Notes: generated from the letters alone by a model not told the origin. Shown: positions 15,548 to 24,640, counted from the first letter of the stretch. The stretch is 25,999 nucleotides of DNA from CAYTWW01 sp043801855 (GCA_043801855.1 JAZDLQ010000025.1:1-25999); one strand, 5' to 3'. Program-made: numbers and translations.

Positions 15548-17451
15548 CTCTTCCCAAAGTAAATCCAGTACTTCGCAGGTTTGACGCAATGGATGCAATT
15601 GCCGTCTGATTTTTTGGCATCAAAAGGAGTATTAAGGGTTTTTACTCCGCCAGTTTTTGCCTTAATTTCTTCTTCGCATTCAGCAGCTCCGCAGTGCAAT
15701 GCATATATCAGCTTTTTATTTTCGGCATGCTTTACAAATTCACTCCAATTATTTGCAACTACTGTACTTTCATGCATTCTTTTTTTTGCTTTCTCAAATA
15801 AGCCAGTCTGGATATCGCCAAGAAGCATTCCGAATTTTTCTTTTAGCTGTGGGATTTTTACTGTGATTTTTTCACCTGTATCTCTTCTAACTAAGACAAC
15901 AACATTATTTTGGACGTCTCTTGGACCTACTTCAATTCTGACAGGGACTCCTTTTAATTCCCATTCATTATATTTCCAGCCGGATGAATATCCTTCCCTA
16001 TCATCAAGTTTTACAGAATATCCTGATAGTATTTCTTTTATTTTTTTAGATGCTTCAAGAACCTGCTCTTTAGTTTTTTCAAAGATGATTGGAACGATTA
16101 CTGCCTGAATAGGTGCTGCCCTTGGAGGAATGACAAGCCCCTTATTATCGCCATGCATCATAATCATTATTCCTATACTTCTTGTTGTTATTGCCCATGA
16201 ATTTTGCCACACATATTTTTTTTGGCCATCCTTATCAAGAAAATTAATGTCGAATGCTTTTGAAAAATTCTGCCCCAGGCAGTGTGTTGTTGCGCCTTGA
16301 ATAGCCTTACCATTAGGCAGAAAAATTTCAACTGAATTTGTAAAATCTGCGCCTGCAAATTTTTCTGTATCTGATTTTCTTCCAGGCATTGTAGGAATAG
16401 CATACAAGTCCCTAAAACAGTCAACATAAATATCCAGTACGTCAAATGTCTCTTGAACTGCTTCTTCCTTTGTGGCAAATGCTGTATGCCCCTCATGCCA
16501 CAAGAATTCCCTTGTGCGTAAAAATGGGACAGCATATTTAAATTCCCATCTGACAACATTGTTCCACTGGTTTAAGCGAAGAGGAAGATCATTATGAGAT
16601 CGTATCCAATTCTTATAAGAATCATACATAATTGTTTCAGATGTTGGCCTAACTGCTAACCTTTCATTTAATTTGGTTTCTCCTGCATGTGTTACCCAGG
16701 CAACCTCAGGAGTAAATCCTTTTACGTGCTCCTTTTCCTTGGTTAATAGAGATTCAGGAATGAACAAAGGAAAATAGGCATTTTGTACTCCAAGTTTTTT
16801 AAGCCTCGGATCAACAAAAGAGACTACTTTTTCCCATATTGCATAAGAATATGGCCTAAAAACAATGCAGCCTGAAACCTTGGTGTAATCAGCAAGCTGC
16901 GCTTTTTGAATCACTTGAGTATACCATTCACTAAAATTTTCCTCTCTTGTAACATTTAGCCCAAGGGTTTGCTTGGTATCCATTTTCTTATCATGTGGCT
17001 CAAAAGAGATGACAGTTGGATTTTCGAGATTCACAAAATCTTCTGTTTCTATTTCTACAGTCTTATTCAAAACACCTGGCGAAAAAAATATTTTTGGAAA
17101 TAATAGCAGGCTTTTATCAACAAATGTATTTATCCCAACCTGTTTTCCAAAAGGATGTACGCTTCCTGCTTCGATACCTAGTTTTTCTTTAACTTCTCCT
17201 AGTGTTGCAAGAGTAACTTCCATACTTAACTCTTCTGTTAGTTTTTTATTATTTATAGTCTTGTTTCCGGGCAACACTACAAGAATATACTCTCCTGCTG
17301 GCGTCTTATATAGCATCGATTTTGCAATCTGACTTTCTGCTACTCCTGCTTTAAGTGACTGCTCTTTTGTTGTCTTGACATCAATATGAGTTATTTCCCT
17401 GTATAATACCTTGTTTTTTTTAAGGTAAGATAGAATATTTTCTTTTTCCAT
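15541..17451 (-). CDS. proS: Prolyl-tRNA synthetase (archaeal/eukaryotic type) with N-terminal YbaK-like editing domain
   Basis: The enzyme charges tRNA-Pro with proline. Residues about 1-155 form a YbaK/ProX-type domain: GVAESQIAKSMLYKT carries the conserved lysine, followed by VHPFGKQVGINTFVD and FFSPGVLNKTVEI. Such domains hydrolyse Ala- or Cys-tRNA-Pro. From about residue 165 the class II core begins (LNVTREENFSEWYTQVI, SGCIVFRPYSYAIWE), with motif 2 RWEFKYAVPFLRTREFLWHEGHTAFAT and motif 3 MMHGDNKGLVIPPR. The anticodon-binding domain and a C-terminal cysteine-bearing zinc-type domain (CGAAECEEE, CIHCVKPAKYW) follow, ending in Tyr as in the family. At 636 residues it exceeds the usual archaeal 480 by the added domain. 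The start is ATG 17451. Confidence 0.95.
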   Translation of the reverse strand: MEKENILSYLKKNKVLYREITHIDVKTTKEQSLKAGVAESQIAKSMLYKTPAGEYILVVLPGNKTINNKKLTEELSMEVTLATLGEVKEKLGIEAGSVHPFGKQVGINTFVDKSLLLFPKIFFSPGVLNKTVEIETEDFVNLENPTVISFEPHDKKMDTKQTLGLNVTREENFSEWYTQVIQKAQLADYTKVSGCIVFRPYSYAIWEKVVSFVDPRLKKLGVQNAYFPLFIPESLLTKEKEHVKGFTPEVAWVTHAGETKLNERLAVRPTSETIMYDSYKNWIRSHNDLPLRLNQWNNVVRWEFKYAVPFLRTREFLWHEGHTAFATKEEAVQETFDVLDIYVDCFRDLYAIPTMPGRKSDTEKFAGADFTNSVEIFLPNGKAIQGATTHCLGQNFSKAFDINFLDKDGQKKYVWQNSWAITTRSIGIMIMMHGDNKGLVIPPRAAPIQAVIVPIIFEKTKEQVLEASKKIKEILSGYSVKLDDREGYSSGWKYNEWELKGVPVRIEVGPRDVQNNVVVLVRRDTGEKITVKIPQLKEKFGMLLGDIQTGLFEKAKKRMHESTVVANNWSEFVKHAENKKLIYALHCGAAECEEEIKAKTGGVKTLNTPFDAKKSDGNCIHCVKPAKYWIYFGKSY

Positions 17452-17525
17452 TATTGTTCACAATCTAGCCTATAATTTAGGTTTATTTATTAAATTTGTT
17501 GTCTCTATAAAAAAAATAGAAGAAA

Positions 17526-18311
17526 TTATTTTGTTTTTCCAAGTTCTATGCTTCTTGCAACTGCTTTTGCAACTGTTTTTTCAATAATTTCTTTGATATC
17601 AGAAGATTCAAGGATATTTCTTCCTGCAACTGTTGTTCCGTTTGGAGAACTCACCATGTCAACAAGCTCTTTTGGCGAAAGAATCGTCTCCTGCAATAGT
17701 TTAGTTGTTCCAAGAAAAGTCTGAAGAGTCAACACTTTTGCTTCATCATATGTCAATCCCTGTGATACTCCGGCATCAATAAAATATTCAATCAACCTCG
17801 CAACAAATGCAGGTCCTGAGCCGGAAAGGCCTGTCACTGCGTCCATAAGTTCTTCTTTAACAGGAACTGCAATACCTGCTGAAGATAAAATTGCTCTGAC
17901 AATATTTTTATCATGCTGCCTGCATTTGCTGCTAAACGAGTATCCTGCTGCCATTTCACTGATTAAGCAGGGTGTGTTTGGCATAACCCTTACAATTCTT
18001 GCATGAGGCATACTTATTTCCAGCGCCGTAATTTTTATTCCGGCTGCAATTGAGATGATGAGCTTATCTGTTGCACTTATTTCAGATACAGCATTAAATA
18101 CATCCTGAGGCTTTATTGCAATAATTATTATGTTACTTTTTTCCTCAAGCTCTTTTACGCTTTTAGTTTTATTTATGTTATACGATTTAGCAATCTGTTC
18201 CATTCGCCCGGTGTTTTTTTCAAAGCAAAATAATTTAAATTTTCCAGATGACATCGCTTTAATTAGCGCCTCGCCCATCTTGCCTGTTCCGATAATTCCA
18301 ATTTTTTCCAT
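17526..18311 (-). CDS. proC: Pyrroline-5-carboxylate reductase
   Basis: ProC reduces 1-pyrroline-5-carboxylate to proline with NAD(P)H, the last step of proline synthesis. The Rossmann loop IGIIGTGKMGEALI is at the N-terminus, followed by VMPNTPCLI and the dimer/substrate motif DAVTGLSGSGPAFVARLIEYFIDAGVSQGL, then SPNGTTVAG. About 261 residues is normal. The ATG at 18311 is chosen because AAGGGG lies 8 nt before it; the frame stays open to a TTG at 18329, which would spoil that spacing. It lies 74 nt upstream of proS in the same orientation; nearby AT-rich sequence could give proS its own promoter. Confidence 0.96.
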   Translation of the reverse strand: MEKIGIIGTGKMGEALIKAMSSGKFKLFCFEKNTGRMEQIAKSYNINKTKSVKELEEKSNIIIIAIKPQDVFNAVSEISATDKLIISIAAGIKITALEISMPHARIVRVMPNTPCLISEMAAGYSFSSKCRQHDKNIVRAILSSAGIAVPVKEELMDAVTGLSGSGPAFVARLIEYFIDAGVSQGLTYDEAKVLTLQTFLGTTKLLQETILSPKELVDMVSSPNGTTVAGRNILESSDIKEIIEKTVAKAVARSIELGKTK

Positions 18312-18319
18312 GTTAAAAA

Positions 18320-18325
18320 CCCCTT
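18320..18325 (-). promoter_or_regulatory. Ribosome binding site of proC
   Basis: AAGGGG on the minus strand is 8 nt before ATG 18311 and decides the start. Confidence 0.55.
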
Positions 18326-18496
18326 GCAAAAAAAGAGAAGATTAAAGTTAATATAGCTTTCTCCTTAGAAGTTATTGATTATGAATTAATATGAAAAATA
18401 ATGCCAGCTATACTAATAAGGTGCCTGCAATAACTTTAAAAATATACAACAACTGCGTTAGTTTATTGAAATATTTCATAGTATTGGTGCCTAACC

Positions 18497-20467
18497 TTGT
18501 CTAACAGGATTATTATTCCGCTTGAAGCTTTAATAATTTCTGCTGAGATTGGGCTTGATACGCTCCATAAAGGCATCAACGGTGGATTGGGAATTCTTGT
18601 CGGAGACTGGCTGAAAAGCTGTGCTGATATGGGCATTCCTGTTGCAGGCATTACAAATTATTATCCTTTTGGATTCTTTGAGCAGGAGATAGATAAATCT
18701 GGATGGCAGATTGGAAGTTTCAGATACGGAGATTGCCCGCCTTTGTCCCAGCAATGGAATCCTGCAAATTTAGAAATGCAGCCATTTATCTCTGGGGACC
18801 ATACAATTGCTTCAACAATAAACGGCCTTGATGTTACTATTGGCAGCTGGCTTGATTATGTTATGCCATCCCCTGGAACAACCAATGGAAACCCTGTTCC
18901 TTTAATTTACATGAATCTATCCGGACTTAATGGCCTTGGCAGGCTTTATGATGATGACTTAAAGCCTGTCCAGTTTAGGATGCTTGCAGCAGGCCTGCCT
19001 ATTGCTCAAAAGTTATTTAGCGTCGATAATCCAAAAATCCACCTGAATGATAGCCACGGTGCACTCGCAACTATTGAACTGTATAATCAGTTAAGACCTT
19101 TGCATAATAGTGTTGAAGATACAATAAAAGCAGTAAGAGCGCTTACAAGATTTACTACTCATACAATAGTCAGCGCTGCTTCATACGGCATGAGCATCGG
19201 CCAGATTGAAAGCGTAATGGGCAGACAGGTTGATCCAGAGCTAATAGATTATTTTAAAATCAAAAGAGATAACCTTGATTTCGGATGGCTTTCGATGATG
19301 ATGAGCGGACAACACCAGGGTGTAAATGGCGTCGCAAGACTTCATACAGATGTAACAAGAAACCTGTTTTCTGGAGTGCTTGGACCAGAGCAGCTTCATA
19401 ATATCACAAATGGCGTCCATCACATGACATGGACATCACAGCCATTCATAGATTTATATGACCAAAAAATCAGCGGCTGGAGGAATAACCCTATGTTACT
19501 ATGGGATGCGCCTAACCTCATTGCAGATGATGAGATATGGGATGCGCACCAGACAGCAAAGAATAGCTTAACAACATATATCAATGACACATATTCTAAA
19601 AAAAGGCCTGATCTTGTTGTTGGTGGAGATTTTTCCGATGATGCCTTGACAATAGGGTTTGCAAGAAGATTTGCCACATATAAAAGAGGAGACTTACAAT
19701 TCATGGGTATTGATCATGCAAGAAACATTGAAGTACTCGATAGCTTGCCACAGGAAGAATTCTTAAGTACAATCGATAATCTCATTGAACTAGGTGAATA
19801 TGTCAATAAATATTATCATAAAGATCTTCAGGTAGTAATTGCAGGCAAGGCACATCCGAATGATGATCCCGGAAAACTGATTCTACAAAGAGTTATTCAG
19901 TCAGGAAGAAGCCTTTTGGGCCATCATGTCAAGTTCGCATTCATAGAGGATTATGATATGGATAAGGCAAAAATATTAACATCAGGTGTCGATATATGGC
20001 TTAATACACCGCAGAGGCCTTATGAGGCTTCAGGGACAAGCGGCATGAAAGCAGCGCTTAATGGCGTCATGAATTTTAGCGTTCCTGATGGGTGGTGGGT
20101 TGAAGGATATCTGATGAGCAACTGCCTTGCAAAGACACTTGGTTATGGTAACATTGCAGCAGGCTGGAATATCGGTGAGAACAAGGAAATGACTCCACAA
20201 TCTTTCTCAGACGAGATAAGAAGACAGGATCACACATCATTTATAGACGTACTTAAAAACCAGATAGTCCCTGCATACCATGCAGAGAATAAGGAACCAT
20301 GGCTGCAAATGATGAAACTGTCAAGCGCACTAGGCGGATACTTCAATACACACAGATGCATAAGTGAATATGCTACACGCTCGTGGGGGCTTGGCACCAT
20401 GCCCATGGTACAACTGTTTTATGAAAAAACATTAGAATTGCAAAGATTATATCTATCAAATAACTGA
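18497..20467 (+). CDS. glgP: Alpha-glucan phosphorylase (GT35)
   Basis: The enzyme releases glucose-1-phosphate from alpha-1,4-glucans using phosphate and pyridoxal phosphate. The start region ISAEIGLDTLHKGINGGLGILVGDW matches the family N-terminus. The PLP loop is EASGTSGMKAALNGV, with K518 as the likely Schiff-base lysine; GFARRFATYKRGDL and IAGKAHPNDDPGK are further family motifs. At 656 residues it is in the short archaeal/bacterial class rather than the 800-residue glycogen phosphorylase. The start is a TTG; an in-frame stop at 18479 leaves no earlier ATG or GTG, and no ribosome site is visible. It stands alone, divergent from proC. No other glycogen gene is present. Confidence 0.93.
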   Translation: MSNRIIIPLEALIISAEIGLDTLHKGINGGLGILVGDWLKSCADMGIPVAGITNYYPFGFFEQEIDKSGWQIGSFRYGDCPPLSQQWNPANLEMQPFISGDHTIASTINGLDVTIGSWLDYVMPSPGTTNGNPVPLIYMNLSGLNGLGRLYDDDLKPVQFRMLAAGLPIAQKLFSVDNPKIHLNDSHGALATIELYNQLRPLHNSVEDTIKAVRALTRFTTHTIVSAASYGMSIGQIESVMGRQVDPELIDYFKIKRDNLDFGWLSMMMSGQHQGVNGVARLHTDVTRNLFSGVLGPEQLHNITNGVHHMTWTSQPFIDLYDQKISGWRNNPMLLWDAPNLIADDEIWDAHQTAKNSLTTYINDTYSKKRPDLVVGGDFSDDALTIGFARRFATYKRGDLQFMGIDHARNIEVLDSLPQEEFLSTIDNLIELGEYVNKYYHKDLQVVIAGKAHPNDDPGKLILQRVIQSGRSLLGHHVKFAFIEDYDMDKAKILTSGVDIWLNTPQRPYEASGTSGMKAALNGVMNFSVPDGWWVEGYLMSNCLAKTLGYGNIAAGWNIGENKEMTPQSFSDEIRRQDHTSFIDVLKNQIVPAYHAENKEPWLQMMKLSSALGGYFNTHRCISEYATRSWGLGTMPMVQLFYEKTLELQRLYLSNN

Positions 20468-20533
20468 ATCAAGAGAAATCCATTTCTATTCTCAAATTTC
20501 TATTTATAAATTTAGATTCAAAGTTGTTAAGCG

Positions 20534-21316
20534 CTAAAAATCTATTAATTTCAATGAATTTTTTGAGGGCATTACTTCTATTACATCATTTTCATTAAAC
20601 TCATATTCAGTGCCAACTGAATCTGCAACAATAATACCCTGATAACTTCTGATTTTTATACTAATTTTTGAGTTTGTCGAAAATATTTTTTTGACAATTT
20701 GAGGCGGCTTATTTAGTTTTCCAACATACGGCTCTCTGACGATAACCTGAAACGCTTTTGAGTCAAGTGCAAGACTTTCTCCTCCTGCGGACTTTGACCA
20801 GGCATAGCTTCCTGCAGGAGTTCCTATGAGCAATCCTGAGCTTCTTTGGAATTCAGCTGGGAAATTGTCAGCCTTTAATTCGTAATTGAATAGCTCAAAG
20901 GGCTTTTTTGGCCCTATATAAAATTCGTTTAGGGCAAGCTCATCAACCAATCTGCAATTTATTTTTGCTTCAAGCCTGAGAAGATTAGTAATTTTAAAGT
21001 CATATTTAGCAAGCTTTTTTATTGCTGTTTCTGCGTCATTTATATTTGACCGAGTGAAGAATCCCTCTTTGGTTTCAGGGAATGGATTTATTCCAAGCTG
21101 AGGTGTCTTTATGTTATAATGCGATGCGCGTAGATATGTGCCGTCACCGCCGATGCTTATTGCAATGTCAATGTCTTTAAAGGAATCAAAAGAGAGATTT
21201 GCGCGTGAGCAAACCGAATAAAACAATTTTTCTTTTTTTAATAAAAAAATAAGTTTGGCAAGGAAGCTATTATCTGCCCTTGCACATTCAATAAGAAGTA
21301 TTTTTGGCTTTGGCAT
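20534..21316 (-). CDS. nadK: NAD(+) kinase
   Basis: The enzyme phosphorylates NAD to NADP. The diagnostic GGDGT is at about residues 56-60 (IAISIGGDGTYLRASH). NEFYIG corresponds to the NE/D motif and GTPAGSYAWSKSAGG to the second glycine-rich loop. Length 260 is typical of archaeal NAD kinases. It is the last gene of the superoperon. The rpoK stop TGA shares its A with the ATG at 21316 (TGATG); a GTG at 21319 would give a 4-nt overlap instead. Coupling to rpoK is likely either way. Confidence 0.92.
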   Translation of the reverse strand: MPKPKILLIECARADNSFLAKLIFLLKKEKLFYSVCSRANLSFDSFKDIDIAISIGGDGTYLRASHYNIKTPQLGINPFPETKEGFFTRSNINDAETAIKKLAKYDFKITNLLRLEAKINCRLVDELALNEFYIGPKKPFELFNYELKADNFPAEFQRSSGLLIGTPAGSYAWSKSAGGESLALDSKAFQVIVREPYVGKLNKPPQIVKKIFSTNSKISIKIRSYQGIIVADSVGTEYEFNENDVIEVMPSKNSLKLIDF

Positions 21317-21603
21317 CACTCTTCTTTCTGAGTTTCTTCTTCTTTTTCTTGCGAGTTTTCCTCTTTTTTCTTTTTTTTAAGAGTTGTAGGAAGGTTTCTT
21401 TTAATACCAATTGGAATAGTGCCTTCTTCATACTCTTTTTTTGCAATCTCAAGAGGACTATATTTTAATTTTATCAGCTCATCTTTTGATATTTCTCTGC
21501 TAAAAGGCGCTCCTGATGAAATCTGAAGGGCTCTACTGCCAATTAACCTTGCCTTTTCATATTTAGTAAGAATTTTTTTTGGTTCTTCTTCTTTTTTTGT
21601 CAA
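21316..21603 (-). CDS. rpoK: RNA polymerase subunit K (Rpb6 homologue)
   Basis: RpoK/Rpb6 is a small assembly subunit clamping the two largest RNA polymerase subunits. LTKYEKARLIGSRALQISSGAP is its signature, followed by SPLEIAKKEYEEGTIPIGIKRNLP. A lysine- and glutamate-rich tail of about 25 residues extends the usual 60-90-residue protein. The TTG at 21603 is chosen because AGGTGG lies 6 nt before it, embedded at the rrp42 stop; the frame also stays open to a TTG at 21648, which would overlap rrp42 by 35 nt. Confidence 0.9.
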   Translation of the reverse strand: MTKKEEEPKKILTKYEKARLIGSRALQISSGAPFSREISKDELIKLKYSPLEIAKKEYEEGTIPIGIKRNLPTTLKKKKKEENSQEKEEETQKEE

Positions 21604-21609
21604 TTTTTT

Positions 21610-21615
21610 CCACCT
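21610..21615 (-). promoter_or_regulatory. Ribosome binding site of rpoK
   Basis: AGGTGG on the minus strand overlaps the rrp42 stop and is 6 nt before TTG 21603, supporting the shorter start. Confidence 0.55.
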
Positions 21616-22384
21616 AGAGATTTTTTCTGATATCCTTTGATTTAGCAAGCGCTAAATCAATCATTTTACTAATGTCATCAAGGCTTAATGCAACATCTCC
21701 GCCTTTCTGAAGAGCGCATATCTTACCGTCTTCTGTTGTTGCTATTGTCAGCCTGCTTTCAGTAACTGACTCTTCTTCACTTGAAGGGTCAACCAAAAAA
21801 TGATTTCCTATTTTTATAACAGTTACAGGAAGCGGCATTTTAGTTATTGATAACTTATCATTTGTCAATGTTTTATAATCCACTTTGCCATCCTTAACTG
21901 TTGGAAATCTTGCAGTCATCAGCGCGGAAAGAGCTGCAATTCCGGCAGCATCAAGTAAATTTCCGGCGTCATTTAACGAACAGATATCAATATTTATCAT
22001 CCAGACTTTTTCGCCTTTTTCAATGCAGAGCTTTTTCATATCAATTACTTTCGATTCTCTTATTCCTCTGTCAACTACTCTTGCAAGCTCGATTGCAGGA
22101 AGTCCTGGCGGTCCAAGCTCAAATTCAGGTGAACTCATTGCCATAAGTTCTACATTGACTGCAATTGTCCCTTCATCAGGTGTATCCGGATATGGTGTTC
22201 CAAGCTCGAATTTAACACCTGCTAAAACTTCTGTCTCGCCCAATTTAACTCTTGCTGAACCTTCTGCATTTTTGATTATTGCTTTTTCAATCACAAGATT
22301 TCTGAACTCTTCTTTATTTCTTCCGTCATACCTTGTTCCTTTGCCTAAGTATTCAAGGACATGGCTTCTTAATTCTTTATTCAT
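21614..22384 (-). CDS. rrp42: Exosome complex subunit Rrp42
   Basis: Rrp42 is the non-catalytic RNase PH-fold partner of Rrp41 in the archaeal exosome ring. Motifs include RYDGRNKEEFRNL, GSARVKLGETEVLAGVK, ELMAMSSPEFELGPPG and DAAGIAALSAL. Length about 256 is normal. ATG 22384 is preferred, with GGTGAT just upstream and an 8-nt overlap with rrp41 (ATGAATAA); the frame extends upstream to 22420 but adds residues foreign to the family. Confidence 0.96.
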   Translation of the reverse strand: MNKELRSHVLEYLGKGTRYDGRNKEEFRNLVIEKAIIKNAEGSARVKLGETEVLAGVKFELGTPYPDTPDEGTIAVNVELMAMSSPEFELGPPGLPAIELARVVDRGIRESKVIDMKKLCIEKGEKVWMINIDICSLNDAGNLLDAAGIAALSALMTARFPTVKDGKVDYKTLTNDKLSITKMPLPVTVIKIGNHFLVDPSSEEESVTESRLTIATTEDGKICALQKGGDVALSLDDISKMIDLALAKSKDIRKNL

Positions 22385-23108
22385 TTGAATCACCATTATC
22401 AGCGCAGCCAATGATTTCATATTTTTTCTTCAGGGCTGCAACCTGAATTTTATTAATTTCATCAATTGCACTTTTTGCCATAGAAAGGGCTTTAAGTAAA
22501 GTTTCCTTATCGATAATTCCGTCCATCTGAAGCAAAGTAAATTCTCCTGTGCTTGGAACCATAGCAACCGGAATATCAGAGACTTCTCCGTCAAATGCCT
22601 CTTCATTGTAATCAAGGTCAACCAGAAGAGTTGTGTTTATCTTTCCAACCGAGATTGCTGCAACTAGGTCACGCATTTTTATTCCTGCATCTGCTAGTGC
22701 CATTGATGCGGCGCATATACCTGCGCATCTTGAGCCTGCATCTGTTTGTGAAAGCTCGATAAAAACATCAACAACTGCATTTGGAAACTCATCCAGATTC
22801 ACAACTGGCAAAAGAGCTTTTTCAGTAACTAATGATATCTCTTTGCTTCTCCTGCTAGGCCCTGGCCTTACCCTTTCTCCGCTTCCGGAAAATGGCATCA
22901 TGTTGTAGTTGCATCTTAGAACTCCTTTTTCAGGATTCTGTAAAAATCTTGGATACATATGCCTTGGGCCGTATACTGCTGCATAGGCTTCAGTGTTTCC
23001 TATCTTAAAATACGCTGAGCCGTCAGCTCTTGGAACTACACCTACTTTTGCCTCGATTGGCCTTAGGTCATCAAGTTTTCTTCCGTCTTTTCTTTTGTAA
23101 TTATTCAT
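22377..23108 (-). CDS. rrp41: Exosome complex exonuclease Rrp41
   Basis: Rrp41 is the phosphorolytic 3'-5' exoribonuclease and polyadenylating subunit of the archaeal exosome. RKDGRKLDDLRPIEAKVGV opens the RNase PH fold; RPGPSRRSKEIS binds phosphate/RNA; SQTDAGSRCAGICAAS and DLDYNEEAFDGEVSDIPVAM carry the catalytic acidic residues. At 243 residues it is normal length. ATG 23108 overlaps the rrp4 stop by 8 nt and has GGTGAT upstream; the open frame to 23138 is not family-like. Confidence 0.96.
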   Translation of the reverse strand: MNNYKRKDGRKLDDLRPIEAKVGVVPRADGSAYFKIGNTEAYAAVYGPRHMYPRFLQNPEKGVLRCNYNMMPFSGSGERVRPGPSRRSKEISLVTEKALLPVVNLDEFPNAVVDVFIELSQTDAGSRCAGICAASMALADAGIKMRDLVAAISVGKINTTLLVDLDYNEEAFDGEVSDIPVAMVPSTGEFTLLQMDGIIDKETLLKALSMAKSAIDEINKIQVAALKKKYEIIGCADNGDSNE

Positions 23109-23856
23109 GATTATCACCATTCTCGCCATTTCCCTCATCTTGCGTTTGCGATGGTGGCATCTCTTGTGTATCAGGGGCTCCGATAAATTCTTTTATCCTA
23201 TCTGTAAGCCCTGACATATGGCTTTCGGTTTCAATTTTTTTTATTGCACTTACTGCCATGATTTCATTTTGCGGCTCTCCCTTTATCCATATAAGGCCGT
23301 TTTGGCCGACAATTATCTGGCAGTTTGTAACATTCTTTATCATTGAAACCATTGATCCTTGTTTTCCTATGATTCTTGGGACCTTGTTTGGGTTTACTTT
23401 AATGATTCTTCCACCGATAAGTTTTCTAAGTCCTGGGCCTTTCATTGTGACATCAACCAGGTTCTGGGTTGTCACATTGAATATTTTTGTTACAATATAG
23501 TCGCCGATATCAAAGTATTTTGTCAGGTCGTCGCCCTTTCTTATAAAGTCTGAAGTTGCGTCTTTTATTGAAAGCATTGCAACATAGGCTGAATTTGTAT
23601 CCACATTCCAAGCTGAAAGATTAACATCAGTAATTTTGCCAATTATTACATCTCCTGTTTTTGGAAGATAGTTGCCTGAAAGGGAAACTAGTTTTATCAC
23701 TTTTCCTTCAACCCGCACAATACCCATTGTTGAAGCTATGATATCTTCACTGCTTCTGTAGGTTCCATATCCAGGAATAAAACTCATTCCTGATGCTATT
23801 TTTTCTCCTGGAACAACGATTTCCTTTTCATTAGCCAAGAGTTTTGATTCACTCAT
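23101..23856 (-). CDS. rrp4: Exosome RNA-binding cap subunit Rrp4
   Basis: Rrp4 caps the Rrp41/42 ring and recruits RNA. The N-terminal domain (about 1-60, VVPGEKIASGMSFIPGYGTYR) is followed by S1 (about 62-135, GDVIIGKITDVNLSAWNVD) and KH (about 145-210, VPRIIGKQGSMVSMIKNVT with GKQG). A Gln/Pro/Asp-rich tail follows. 251 residues is normal. AAAGGTGA sits 6 nt before the ATG. It precedes rrp41 and overlaps it by 8 nt. Confidence 0.96.
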   Translation of the reverse strand: MSESKLLANEKEIVVPGEKIASGMSFIPGYGTYRSSEDIIASTMGIVRVEGKVIKLVSLSGNYLPKTGDVIIGKITDVNLSAWNVDTNSAYVAMLSIKDATSDFIRKGDDLTKYFDIGDYIVTKIFNVTTQNLVDVTMKGPGLRKLIGGRIIKVNPNKVPRIIGKQGSMVSMIKNVTNCQIIVGQNGLIWIKGEPQNEIMAVSAIKKIETESHMSGLTDRIKEFIGAPDTQEMPPSQTQDEGNGENGDNHE

Positions 23857-23862
23857 ATATAT

Positions 23863-23870
23863 TCACCTTT
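23863..23870 (-). promoter_or_regulatory. Ribosome binding site of rrp4
   Basis: AAAGGTGA on the minus strand matches the archaeal 16S tail and lies 6 nt before the rrp4 start. Confidence 0.6.
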
Positions 23871-23914
23871 ATTGTTTATTATTGTTTATTATTAATATTT
23901 TTATTTATTTTTAT

Positions 23915-24637
23915 TTATTTTTCACTGACTATTGTTGTTTCAGCTTCTCCTTTTGTAAGCTTGTTTAGGGCATCAAAAAAATCATTCTGGATGCCTGCAG
24001 GTATTTCTACTGTGCAAAGCCATGAGCCGTCGCTCATCCAGTTGTCAATTTTTATTTTTCCGAATTTTGAGACAACCGGATATGCTTTTGGAGCATATGA
24101 TGGCCCGATTTTTACTCTTATTTCCTTGACAGCAAATTTGATTGGAAGAATTGGCCGTAGTTTTACAATTATGTCATTTATCTGGCTTTCAGCATCCTTC
24201 ATCTCATCAATCCTGATTTTTGCTTCCTCAAATGCTCCTTCAATCCTAGTCCTTGGATGAGGAAGATGTGTCTTTGGGTCAATTGCATTTCTGCATATTA
24301 TGTCAAGAATCCGATTTCTCTTCTCAATCCTTAGGCTGTCTCTGTATTCCTGAGTGAACTGTATCTCGCCGTCTTTTAAGATAACTTCTGCAACCTTATG
24401 AGGGTCGTTTGTGCCAAACAATGCTTTCATTGCCACATCTGAGGCAGCAAGGCCCTTTCTTGCATCAGAAAATATTTTTTCATACCTTAAGATTTCTTTA
24501 ACATCGCTTATTTTCTTGTTTTTATAATCGATTACTTTATCAGGCTCAATAATTACTTCAAAATGCTCTCCGCCTTTCTTCAATCTTGCAAGGCTGATTT
24601 TCACCTGTTCCTGCGAAAAGTTTTTTATCGGTTGCAT
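23915..24637 (-). CDS. sdo1: Ribosome maturation protein SBDS/Sdo1
   Basis: SBDS homologues help release an anti-association factor (aIF6) from the large ribosomal subunit, and archaeal versions are commonly encoded with the exosome. Domain I is about residues 15-95 (ISLARLKKGGEHFEVIIEP, DARKGLAASDVAM), domain II about 100-165, and domain III about 165-235 (LPIKFAVKEIRVKIGP, DGSWLCTVEIPAG). 240 residues is normal. Its ATG lies 3 nt after the psmA stop, with no ribosome site between, suggesting coupled translation. A 58-nt T-rich gap separates it from rrp4. Confidence 0.96.
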   Translation of the reverse strand: MQPIKNFSQEQVKISLARLKKGGEHFEVIIEPDKVIDYKNKKISDVKEILRYEKIFSDARKGLAASDVAMKALFGTNDPHKVAEVILKDGEIQFTQEYRDSLRIEKRNRILDIICRNAIDPKTHLPHPRTRIEGAFEEAKIRIDEMKDAESQINDIIVKLRPILPIKFAVKEIRVKIGPSYAPKAYPVVSKFGKIKIDNWMSDGSWLCTVEIPAGIQNDFFDALNKLTKGEAETTIVSEK

Positions 24638-24640
24638 TTT

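Noticed and set aside
16188..16559. 123-residue minus-strand frame inside proS
   Set aside because: Shadow frame; the proS frame carries the conserved synthetase motifs through this stretch.
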